Made by a program: the position numbers and the translations under genes
Part shown: piece by piece, positions 44,781 through 54,476 of the stretch
How the letters are laid out: each line of letters begins with the position of its first letter
Position numbering within the stretch: the stretch's first letter is position 1
The notes under the pieces: generated by a model
The model's input: the letters and a program-made list of their open reading frames with translations, nothing else
Database searches by the model: none
Told to the model about the DNA's origin: nothing
NCBI GenBank assembly: GCA_037447655.1
Contig: JBBHKE010000454.1
Location: 112,826-176,825 of the forward strand
Length of the DNA stretch: 64,000 nt
Reading direction: 5' to 3'
DNA from: Zygnema cylindricum
Lineage: Eukaryota; Streptophyta; Zygnematophyceae; Zygnematales; Zygnemataceae

Positions 44781-45455
44781 TGTGCATGGAGAAATAATAT
44801 TTAGGTTGCGAAATAATCATTGACGCTAATAATGTGCTTACATGTTTCCTACCTCAAAATTTCAAATGTGATATAGCAATTTAAAGCGGTATATGTTTTA
44901 AAATCATACTTTAGGCTTATTATACCGTGTAATTTTAAGCCATATAGTAAATTAATTACTATTTAATAAGGGATACATATAAATTCCAATTGTTTTCTGT
45001 CTTTCGAACTTCAAAGCACAAGCTTTATGTGCGAAAGACAAACACCAACGCTATAAATTGTAATATTGCGTTTATTTTCTCTTCAATTTTTTGTTGCGCT
45101 TGCTTACGCCTTGGCTTGCCGCAACCTTGCTTTGTAGGCAAGCCCCGTTGCATTTGTCGTCAACCTATAGACGAGCACAAGGTCCATTTTCGGCGTAGCT
45201 CACACGGTGGGGATCAATCAACAACACACAACATGGTGCAGGGTGTAGTTGTTCTCGTGGATTGTGAAGCAAGATACACACTCAAGCGAGAGGTGTCGCT
45301 CTTACCAATGTCACATGTCCAATCTAGGGGTACACAGAGCCCTTGTGTGGATCTTCTATTTCTCCATATAGCGACAAGTCATAAATATAATACAATATAT
45401 TGTAAACCATTATGATATAGTGTACTTATTTTTGTCTACTTATGCCCGACAAGAT
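44781..45455. other. unassigned interval
   Basis: A 141-codon plus-strand frame (44990-45415) has no recognisable domain. An inverted repeat GGCTTGCC/GGCAAGCC lies near 45113-45144. Nothing else was identified. Confidence 0.45.
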
Positions 45456-45561
45456 TTTTTTTGGTCTCGGAGCGATATATCGGGACCCTTGACTGTTCGA
45501 TAACCGATAACTATCGGTATCGGTGTTATCTTGATAAATTTATTGTCGATACACAAAACTA
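45456..45561. mobile_element. right end of hAT-like element C3
   Basis: GCGATATATCGGGACCC, GTTCGATAACCGATAACTAT and the terminus CGATACACAAAACTA match C1 and C2. The left end was not found nearby. A TA-type element begins at its terminal TA (45560-45561), the third such case in the window. Confidence 0.65.
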
Positions 45562-46287
45562 CATCACCAAATTGTTATTAGCGGTATGAACGCTTTATTG
45601 GCACCCCCGAATTTTGACCCCAAAACCTAAAATAATATTAAAAACACTACTGTTTTTTTTACTTTAATTAAGGTTCTAATCATAGTTCAAAAGTAGGTGA
45701 AAGTACACCCATACAATATGCCTATTGTATGCAAAAAATACAATATACCCTTAAGACCCATATTGTATTGGCCGCAAAATGAAATAAAATAGTAACAGGG
45801 TAAAGTTGCACATGGATCGCAGGAGAATTAAACGCCATGTCTAAATTTGAAAAAAAAACGGACAAAAATATTTTTTTCTGTGAGTTTTTAGCGACTTTTT
45901 ATTGAAACCGTCAGATTCGGACGATCGGACGGTCGCTGATCAAAGTAGCGATCTAAGACAATCACATGAAAAGATCATAACACAACTTACGATGAAGGCG
46001 TCGATAAAAGACCTACAATAGAAACGCCTACTTTTGAACTATGGTTCTAATGAATTAGCGTTAATATTTGTAATTTATGACCTTTAGAAATAGTGTGGAG
46101 TACGGACGTGTCATTCCGTACAAAATGGTACTTTGTTAAGTGAAAAGGTACAAAATATGGATTAAAATAATCGCGATCGCACGTAAAACTACCCTCCAAA
46201 TAAAAAGTTGAATGAGATTTTACCTATTTTAGTCCAAAGATATTTATCCCGTATTTAATCAAACGGGAGAAAACCCAAATTACAGTT
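45562..46287. mobile_element. TA-type element A8, partial, with nested hAT-like MITE
   Basis: The left terminus CATCACCAAATTGTTATTAG follows TA. The GAATTTTGACCCCAAAACC block and the AGTGTGGAGTACGGAC region match A1 and A7. The right terminus is not seen before the minisatellite begins. Confidence 0.5.
45681..46043. mobile_element. hAT-like MITE with perfect 8-bp duplication
   Basis: Termini CATAGTTCAAAAGTAGG and CCTACTTTTGAACTATG (one extra base in the arm) are flanked by GTTCTAAT on both sides (45673-45680, 46044-46051). It is 363 bp and non-coding. A partial relative lies at 40751-41509. Confidence 0.88.
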
Positions 46288-46347
46288 ACTATATAGCGTA
46301 CTATACGGGTTTTTTTATATAGTATGTGTACTATACGGAGTACTATA
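46288..46347. repeat. 42-bp minisatellite, first block
   Basis: The unit consists of GTATGCGTAC, TATACGGAATACTATACGG and a T-rich GTTTTTTTATATA part. This block ends at the CTATA target copy of the LTR at 46348. The array resumes at 47358. Confidence 0.85.
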
Positions 46348-47357
46348 TGTTGAAATTACTAGTTTTATGTGGTATTTTCTCGGTCAGAATTTAGTACAAA
46401 TGGAAAAAAGAAATAGGCGGACAGCCTGCCTCCGCCTCCTCTCTCTACCCACCATACTTATCGTAGTCACTGAGGGATGGAGAGGGTGGCTGAGCCATGG
46501 CTGTCCTAGCTTAAGCACGTTGGGCTAAAGAGTGACTTATGTCACTCTCAACAAAAGGTTGAGTCCGGCAGAACTCGAACTTCCGACCGGTAGAGCGTGG
46601 CTTAGCCGTTAGCTCTAACCAGTTTGTTGTAGAAGTCCGTTAGCATATGATAGGTTTGATATTTATTTAAACAGTGTTACAACCATGAATTCGATTAATG
46701 GGATTGCGAACGAAAGAACATGGAACCAAGTATTATATAGTGCGAACATTATCTCGCACGAAAACAAATGAATCGGACATTTGTTTTTACGGCGGACATT
46801 CAATATCGAATCTAATCCGACGACGTACATCGATGCCGAGATCGCGGAATGGTCACTTTTGGCGTTTATGGACGTGGCATGACGTGGCGCCACGCGGAGG
46901 GATGGCATTTGGTCGCAAAAATTTGTGCGAACATAAGGACAAGTGAAAAGTGGACACGCGTCCACTTAATGTCGTTGCCGTACATGAGCCGTACAAAAAG
47001 TACATCGGCCATAGCACTTTTCTGTACCCTACAGTGATCTGATTGGTTCATACTTCAATAGATAAGGGTTGTGAGAGGGATTTAGGACTTATAGAATTTG
47101 GTAGATAGGAACCTCTCTCCCTTTGAGAGTTTGTATAAACTTGGCATTTTTGCCGACTCATAACTTATCGACTGGTTGGCCGTTTTCAGTGATTCTTGTT
47201 GCTACGGACTCAGGGGAGTCCAGGCTGCACAGGGGTGCAGTCAAATTGTCAGTTTGCCCTTTTTTTGGCAGCAGTGGTTATGGCTTGAAGTGGGTTAGTT
47301 AAATACTATCTAGAGGCTTCCTGTATTCTGTAGTCTAATGGAGGACACAAAATTGCA
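46348..47357 (+). mobile_element. solo copia LTR E8 (plus sense)
   Basis: 1010 bp from TGTTGAAATTACTAG to AAAATTGCA with perfect target copies CTATA (46343-46347, 47358-47362). Being in the opposite orientation, it shows the modules in element sense: loop hairpin (46425-46505), AGAGTGAC-TTAT-GTCACTCT hairpin, inverted tRNA-like unit, GTAC cluster, GCATTTTTGCC hairpin, GGACTC-AGGG-GAGTCC, TGCAC-AGGG-GTGCA and the terminal region with the gag-type ATGGAG. Confidence 0.92.
46561..46632 (-). ncRNA. tRNA-like module, antisense within E8
   Basis: Read on the minus strand: CTGGTTAGAGCTAACGG (A-box region), GTTCGAGTTCTGCCGG (B-box region), then GACTCAACCTTTTG. It is nearly the same as 25410-25480 and 57361-57430, and again antisense to the LTR. 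Confidence 0.65.
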
Positions 47358-47502
47358 CTATACGGGTTTTTTTATATAGTATGCGTACAATACTGAATAC
47401 TATACGGGTTTTTTTATATAGTATGTGTACTATACGGAGTACTATACGGGTTTTTTTTATATAGTATGCGTACTATACGGAATACTATACTTATATAGTA
47501 TG
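47358..47502. repeat. 42-bp minisatellite, second block
   Basis: About three and a half units with period near 42 bp, ending at the GTATG target copy of LTR E9. Confidence 0.9.
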
Positions 47503-48402
47503 TGTTGAAAAGAGGTAATTAATAGTTCACTTCTATAGTTAAGTTAGAATGTAAAGAGAGAGAAAGATATAACCAAAGGCACGCCATGGCTGCCGCGTCA
47601 TTTAGGAGGGAGAATGAAATAGAATGTATTTTACTATTTGTAGGAAAATACTGTCTCTAGCCGGATTTGAACCGGGGTCTACAGAATACTACTTAGACCT
47701 TAGCCTTATCCATTAAGGCACTAATGAAACGATATACGTATTACGTTTCACGCATATTTATCTATTTGTAAAACGGTCTAATTTGCAGCAGACAAACGAA
47801 AACACGCATTAATCAATTCATGCATGGAAGCGAATCGAAGCCGCATAAATACAAATGATCGGACGGCCACAATTGCAGCCGCCACCCGCAATAAACTTTC
47901 GGCGGCCTTTGGGGATAGCGTCACGCGATGCCACGTGGCACCATACTATTGGATACTGAGGAAGATGGGAGGAGGAACTATGGCTCCCGTTTTGACAGGC
48001 ATCACTTTGAAAGCCATGTCGTACAATGGTCGTACAATAAGTACAACGCCTAATGTACCTTCTTGTATTATATTGTATTTCTATTGGACTAGGGTTTAGT
48101 AGAAGGCAATCGTAAGTAGGCAGACCAGGACTTAGTGAAATTTAGGTACCTCTCTCTAAGAGAGCTTGTAACTATAAAGGTCATCTTTGACCAACCATAA
48201 CTTACTGCTCAGGGGAGCAAATTCTGTGATTCCTTTTGCGTTTGACTCAGAGGAGTCTTATCCTCACAGGGGTGATGGTGGTCAGAATATTTGTGTGCCT
48301 AGGCGGCACTTATTCAGCGGGAAAGTAGAATGGGCAAATATTATCCTAGAGGCTTTACATAGGCTGCTCATTCTCTGGGTCAATGGAGACCACATAATTG
48401 CA
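47503..48402 (+). mobile_element. solo copia LTR E9 (plus sense)
   Basis: 900 bp from TGTTGAAAAGAGG to CATAATTGCA with perfect target copies GTATG (47498-47502, 48403-48407). It is a diverged subfamily. It lacks the CAGTGACT loop hairpin but keeps TGCTC-AGGG-GAGCA, a GACTC/GAGTC hairpin and a near-CACAGGGGTG hairpin, and the best-folding tRNA-like module of the window. Confidence 0.9.
47653..47730 (-). ncRNA. tRNA-like cloverleaf within LTR E9
   Basis: 78 nt on the minus strand. The acceptor ends GTTTCAT and TAGAGAC pair at 5 of 7 positions (one G-U). A D-arm-like GCC-TTAATGGATAA-GGC follows, then a stem GGTCTA/TAGACC with an enlarged loop, then a T-arm CCGG-TTCAAAT-CCGG. TATTTTCC follows. 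It resembles a tRNA with an abnormal anticodon loop and looks like a tRNA-derived Pol III unit rather than a functional tRNA gene. Confidence 0.7.
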
Positions 48403-49145
48403 GTATGCGTACTATACGGAATACTATACAGGTTTTTTTATATGGTATGCGTACTATACGGATTAGAATATGGGTTTTTTTATATAGTATGTGTACTATA
48501 CGGATTACTATACGGGTTTTTTTATATAGTATGCGTACTATACGAAATACAATACGGATATTTTATATAGTATGCGTACTATACGGAATACTATACGGGT
48601 ATTTTATATAGTATGCGTACTATACGGAATACTATACGGGTATTTTATATAGTATGCATACTATACGGATTACTATACGGGTTTTTTTATATAGTATGCG
48701 TACTATACATAATACTATATGGGTTTTTTTATATAGTATGTGTACTATACGAAATACTACACAGGTTTTTTTATATTGTATGCGTACTATACTATACGGG
48801 TTTTTTCCTAAAGTATGCGTACTATACAGAGTACTATACGGGTTTTTTTATATAGTATGTGTACTATACGGCATACTATACGGGTTTTTTATATAGTTTG
48901 TGTACTATACAGAGTACTATACGAGTTTTTTTATATAGTATGCGTACTATACGGAATACTATACGGGTTTTTTTATATAGTATGCGTACTATACTATACG
49001 GGTTTTTTTATATAGTATGCGTACTATGGGGAATACGATACGAGTTTTTTTTTTTAGTATGTGTACTATACGACGTACTATACGGGTTTTTTTATATAAT
49101 ATGTGTACTATACAGAGTACTATACGGGTTTTTTTATATAGTATG
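48403..49145. repeat. 42-bp minisatellite, main block
   Basis: About 17 units of GTATGCGTACTATACGGAAT, then ACTATACGG and GTTTTTTTATATA, with point changes and some shortened units. Because 42 is a multiple of three, all frames stay open over long distances and appear as repetitive 14-residue peptides. These are artefacts, not genes. The block ends at the GTATG target copy of E10. Confidence 0.92.
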
Positions 49146-50210
49146 TGCAACTTTGAGACCTCCATAAAACCTCAGAGTAAGTAGCTCACACGAAGCCTTT
49201 AGGATAACCCTGACCCCTTTGTCTTTCAGCACGAATAACAGCCACCCTAGCAAACAAAATCTCTAACCACCTTCACCCCTGTGAAGGCAAGTCTCCCCTG
49301 AGTTGATAGCAAAAAGAATCTCCGAATTTGCTCCCTTAAGCAGTAAGTTATAGAGGGTCAAAGTTGACCTTTTGTACTGAAGCTCTCTAGGAGAGAGGGT
49401 CCTATCTACCAATTTTTCTAAGTCCTATCTCTCTCTAAAACTCTATCTATTGGTGTACGACACCAATCATATTACACTGGCGTACATAAATGTACAGCTG
49501 CCGGTGTACTTTAAGTACAGATTTTGTACGACATGGCTTAAATGTCGACACATGTCATATCCAGATTCAGTCCCGTAATTTCCAAAGATGCCGCGCTCCA
49601 ACGTAATCGTGCCATGTTTCATCCGATGTGGCGATGACCACAAACCGCCGAGAATCTCTTCCGCGATCTCGACTTTTTTTTCGGCCGTCCGATTGAATGC
49701 AAATTTCAATCGTAGCCGTCATAAATGCTGGTGCGGTATTTATTTCGTAAAAGAAACAAAATACGCAGAACTCGTTTCTTCTCTATACCGAAATCTGTAC
49801 GTTTACATAACAAGATCTATGTAACCGTCAACATCCGTCGTTAAATGAATTTTCCTACGTGTTAACATTTAAATAAATATCAAACCCTATAGTATGTATC
49901 GTAACTTCTAGACTTAACGGTTAAGGCAACTGGCTACCGGCGTTTTGACGGTCGACAGGTTCCAAGATCAAAACCTGCGATCGACATAGACCTTTTAGTA
50001 AATAAACCTACCTATTTGTAAATTAACTAATCTATTTCCCGTAAACCTATAGATAGCCTAGGTAGCCATGGCTCTAGCTTCCTCTCCAACTTCTCAGTGA
50101 CTGCAACAAGTGTGGGAGTTGGGGAGAGAAGTTAGAGGCAGACTTCCTCGGCTTCTTTCTATATTACCATTTAGATGTAGAAAATAATAAAATAACCATC
50201 GATTTCTACA
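49146..50210 (-). repeat. 3' LTR of E10
   Basis: Modules on the plus strand: terminal hairpin CTTTGAG/CTCAGAG (about 49150-49176), CTTCAC-CCCT-GTGAAG (49271-49286), a degraded GACTC-type hairpin, TGCT/AGCA (about 49330-49345), GGTCAAAGTTGACC (about 49357-49370), CTCTC/GAGAG (about 49383-49396), GTAC cluster, tRNA-like segment (about 49915-49988) and loop hairpin (50067-50150). Confidence 0.92.
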
Positions 50211-50222
50211 CTCCCCTTATTT
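50211..50222 (-). promoter_or_regulatory. polypurine tract of E10
   Basis: The minus strand reads AAAATAAGGGGAG just before the LTR starting TGTAGAAATC. The same tract precedes the 3' LTRs at 20168, 31380 and 34473, and a variant precedes 14465. The pol stop codon TAG overlaps its upstream edge. Confidence 0.85.
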
Positions 50223-50223
50223 T

Positions 50224-52006
50224 CTAGTCAATCTTTAATTTTAGACCACACTTCTCCCAGCAGAAAATTAGTTTAGGGGTAGGCACAGGTTTGGTTATCA
50301 TATTTGCTACCATCTCACTATCTGGTCGGTACTCTAAACTAATTATTTTGTTTTCTACTTTCTCTATAACAAAGTTGAGTCTAATGTCCATGTGTTTAGC
50401 TTTAAAATGATGTTTTGGATTGGCAAAAATAGCAATTGCAGCCTTATTATCACAAAAAAAATTCTGCACACCACTATTAAGGTGTTCAAGCTCACCAAGC
50501 AAAGACTTGACCCACATCAATTCTTTTACAGCTGAGCAAGAGGCCATATACTCAGCCTCCATGGTGGACTAAGAAATAACCTTTTGCTATTTGCTACTCC
50601 AACAACAAGCCCCATCACCCACATATAATACATATCCAGAAGTGCATCTCCTCATCGGAGCATCACCATAACTGGCATCACTTCATGTAGTGATGTCAGT
50701 ATTCTCCCCACCGAAATGCAACCATAGATCCCTGGTTCCTATGAAATATCCAAGGACTCTCTTAGCTGCCTCCCAATCCTTCTTAGTGGGATCATTTAGA
50801 CTTCTACTCTGCACTCCTACAGTTGTAGATAAATCAGGCAAGGTACAATTCATAAAATAGATTAGGCTTCCCACTACTTGCCTGTAAGGAATAGTCTGCA
50901 TGAACTTCTGCTCTTCATGACTTAATTCCTCATCTAATACTTTGACTCCTTCCTCACTCCCCTCACTTGCCTTCTTTAACTCCATTGGAGTTTGTACAAC
51001 TATTAGCTTTATCCATTTGAAATTTTTCAAGCATTTTCCCTATTGCTTCCTTTTGTGTCAATCTTATAATCTTTCTTTCTCGGTCTCTTTCTACTTGAAT
51101 TCCCAAAATATATTTTGCTTCTCCCATAACCTTCATTTCAAATCTCCTCTAAAGATCGGTTTTCAGTTTATTAATTTTTTCCATTGATTTACTTAAAACA
51201 AGTAAATCATCAACATAAATTGCAATAAATATAAAACCTTCCTCATCTTCGAAAACATAGATTGAGTGATCTGAGCTGATCCAGATATATCCCTGACCGA
51301 TAAGAAACTCATCAAGTTTCTAATTCCACTGTCGAGGCGCCTATTTCAAACCATAAAGGGATTTGATCAGCCGGCATACCTTACTCTCCTCTCCTTCCTC
51401 CACAATTCCTTCGGGTTTTCGCATGAAGATTTCCTCTTCCAATTCTCTATGCAAAAAGGCTGTCTTGCTGTCCATTTGGTGCACCTCCATGTCTTTCGCA
51501 GCTGCTAGACTGAGAAGTATGCGGATGGAGGGAAATCTGACGACCGGGGCAAAGGTTTCCTCGTATTCGATTTTTTCTTTCTATGTAAATCCTTTTGCCA
51601 CTAATCGGGCTTTGTAACGCTCAATGGTGTTATCCGGGTTCTGTTTTAATTTGAAAACCCACTTACAACCAAATGGTTTTTGGTTAAGTTGACAGTCCAC
51701 TAGCTACTAAGTATCGGCTGCCATAATTGAGGCCATCTCCTCATGGATGGTTGTCTTCCACCATTTCCTTTCTTGACAAGTCACCACCTCTTCATAAGTT
51801 TGAGGTTTACCTTGATGAGATAGTTTTGTTACCTTGTTATTAACCTGTTTTTCTTGTAATCTTTTGCTACTTCTCCTTCCCCCCTCAAAATTTGTGGCCA
51901 GAATAGATGGTTCTCTTGGGTTCTTTTGAACAATCTCAGCTTCTCCCCTATCCATTGATTCCAAATCAATTTCCATCATGTCTTCCGCTTCGGGTAGAGT
52001 TGTCAC
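50224..52006 (-). pseudogene. E10 reverse transcriptase and RNase H, broken
   Basis: The RNase H end (EAEYMASCSAVKELMWVKSL, DNKAAIAIFANPKHH) is at 50224-50562. The preceding part (YFMNCTLPDLSTTVGVQSRS, WLHFGGENTDITT) is at 50683-51030. RT motifs with the YVDD region are spread over about 51030-51600 in several frames. The integrase-RT linker (EIDLESMDRGEAEIVQKNPR) is at 51707-52006. The order is standard; the reading frames are not intact. Confidence 0.85.
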
Positions 52007-52059
52007 TGGAGTTTTCGCAGCCGAGTCTTTTTCGGTCTGATTTGTATTTGCAAGAATGT

Positions 52060-53094
52060 TACTTCTCTAAAATTTGGATAGTTAGGAAGCTCAAAGTCAT
52101 CGGAATTTTCTGACTCAAATCTAATTTAAACAGACTTTGTATACTTATGGGATCTATAAACTTTCCTTCATCCATAACTATAGATGCTTTACTAAGATTA
52201 TATCTTCCCTTTTTAGATCATAAACTTTATATCCTTTAACATCCTCATCATATCCTAATAAGTATCCAGGTTTTCCTTTATAATCTAGCTTCCAATTAGA
52301 CCGATCTGTATCTAGACTGAATACTTGACTGCAGAAAACCTTTAAGTGAGATATGTCTGGTTTCCGGCCTCTCCATGTCTCATAAGGTGTTTGATCTTTT
52401 ATAGCTGAAGTAAGAACTCTATTTTTGAGGTAATTAGCACAGTTTATTGCTTCGCCCCAAAACCTTTTTCCTATCTTCTTGTCTGACAACATAATTATAG
52501 CACTATCACTTAGTGTCCTATTTAATCTTTTATCTACCCTATTCTGTTCTAGGTTTTCTAGAACTGTCTTTTGGTGTTGGACTCCATCTTCCCTCTGAAA
52601 ATCCTCAAACAGGTTAGAAGTATACTCTCCACCATTGTCCCTCTTAACTCTCTTGATTAGAGTTTCATGGAGTTTTTCGCTCCATGCTTTATATTGTCTA
52701 AAATAATTTGAGCTTCCGGTCCCCAAATATCTGTGTGTACTAATTCTATAATTTTTTCTCCCCTATAGGTGGTTGTTTTGGGAAAGGGCAATCTGTGTGC
52801 TTTATCTTGAGCACATTCGCTACAATCACTTAGATTCTCACTCTCACTGAACTCAATTCATTCCACCACTCTTATCTTTTTCATCTCTCTTAGCTTATCT
52901 AGAATCACATGCCCAAGCCTCTTATGCCACATCATTATATCATGAACACCAACATAATAAAGTTTCTTCTTTTCATTGTTTAAATTCAACCTTAACATCC
53001 TTTGGCTACCTTTTTCAGCGGTTAAATAAACTTCTTTGTTAAAACTAGCAGTAAAGACTCCTTTCCTAGTGCTAGTATCAAAACCCTTCATCAA
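52060..53094 (-). pseudogene. E10 integrase with internal deletion
   Basis: A GAG-pre-integrase stretch (MMWHKRLGHVILDKLREMKK, 52858-53094) and core/C-part (RDNGGEYTSNLFEDFQ, KKIGKRFWGEAINCANYLKN, YKVYDLKREDIILVKHL; 52178-52726) are present. Compared with E7, roughly 120 bp are missing at about 52718. That removes the segment carrying the first catalytic aspartate (ITNDWSR in E7). Confidence 0.85.
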
Positions 53095-54476
53095 ATATAG
53101 ATGTAGAGATGAGGTTTTTGTTTAGCTCCGGTATAAACAATACATCGGAGAATGTAACTATGTATGTCTTTCCTTCTACCAACACTTTCAGATCTACCGA
53201 TCGTACAAGAGTAGTAGTGACTATCCTCCCATCCCCGTACTCTATCTCTACTGTGGGAATCTTTCTTATCTTAGTGAACTAGTGTTTATCCTTACACATG
53301 TGCATGGAGGCACCTGAATCTACAATCGAGCCTGCTTCACCTTTCAATCCACCGAAAGCACATTTATGCTTTTGTGGAATTTCTACCTCGTTTGTCCCTT
53401 CCAACTCCTCATCCTATAGGAGCTCATCGTCCTCGTCTTCGGATTCCACCTCATGTACCTGTGTCACAAAGGCCATTTTCTTTCCTCTCGGGGTTCCACG
53501 GGTCTGCCCCTCCTTTAACCGAAGCTCGGTTAGTTTAGTGCACTCCGCCATATAGTGTTATGGTTTCTTACAAAAATGACATAAACCCTTGGGAGCCCTT
53601 GGTCCGAACTCGTCAGTTTGATTTTTCTTCTCCACCCCTCCGTAATTTCCGACTGGTCTTCAGGAATCCTTGTTTCTCCAGTCGGTCCCAGCTGCCAAGG
53701 CTTGCCCACTCTTTCATCCCTTTCAGATCTCAATTGTATTCTCCCAAACGAGAATCATTCCTACCACTGAGATCCATATCCACCTTGAGTGTGGTAAGTC
53801 CTGCACACGGTTCACTATGTTCTCGAACTCATCGCGTAACTTCATTTGTAAATAGTTAACCTTTTCTTTTTCACTATAATCTTTTCCCGCACCCTCTAGC
53901 TCCATGAAGACTGTAGCAAGCTCATTGCAAAAATCCAAAATCTTCCCCCTTTTGTATGCATACTCTTTAACATTCTGATCAGCCAACTGTTGTTGCTGAA
54001 TCCTACCACTTCGGTACATCTTTTTGAGAGCCATCCAAAGATCCGATGCCCTTTCTACCTGCAAATGAGGACATGCAAGTCCTTGAGTAAGATGTTGGAG
54101 GATGAAGTGCTTTCCCGCCATATTGTTGAAGTCCCAGGTATCAGTATAATTTACCTCGTTCCTCAAAATAGGTGACATGAACCGAACCAGTTGCTATTGG
54201 TGTGGTCTTCTCCTTCTCCTTTCCTTTGTCCACCACCTCTCCTTCCTTTGTCTCCTCCGTTGAAGATGGTTCAACATCTCTATTGAATTTTCCTCTTGTA
54301 AACCCTTGAGGTATCCTAATACTGGATAGACACCTCACCCGTCCACTCACTATTCCCCAAAACCTATTTTCACATAGAGCTCCTCTCATCATACTTTCCG
54401 AGTATATGAAGCCAGCTCCATTGAATATGGGCACCCTATATGGCGGGCCCATAACGTGCAACTCTGAGACCTCCAT
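53095..54476 (-). pseudogene. E10 gag and protease, gag ATG within the LTR
   Basis: The start ATG is at 54474-54476, inside the LTR terminal hairpin loop. The frame (MEVSELHVMGPPYRVPIFNG) crosses the LTR edge and primer site without a stop. It is open as part of a 193-codon frame (54141-54722) that begins even further inside the LTR. The capsid region is at 53723-54178 (HLTQGLACPHLQVERASDLW). The knuckle CHFCKKP-HYMAEC has a stop in place of Gly (about 53545-53595). The protease IVDSGASMHMCKD is at about 53288-53326. Confidence 0.88.
54442..54455 (-). promoter_or_regulatory. E10 primer-binding site (half tRNA-iMet)
   Basis: The minus strand reads GTTATGGGCCCGCC after a one-base spacer from the LTR. 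It matches 13 of 14 bases of the complement of the initiator tRNA-Met anticodon arm, ending at the position expected if the tRNA is cut after nucleotide 39. It is the best-preserved site in the window. Confidence 0.85.

Noticed and set aside
44990-45415. 141-codon open frame
   Set aside because: No known motif, no homologous segment in the window, and it sits among transposon fragments. It is left as unassigned.
47653-47730. A functional host tRNA gene
   Set aside because: The anticodon loop is enlarged, the acceptor has mismatches and the unit lies inside an LTR, so I call it tRNA-like only.
48403-49145. Several open frames with repeated RTIRNTIRVFLYS-like or CVLYGILYGFFYI-like peptides
   Set aside because: They are translations of a 42-bp minisatellite. 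The same happens in more than one frame and in the block at 55510-56286, so coding is not supported.
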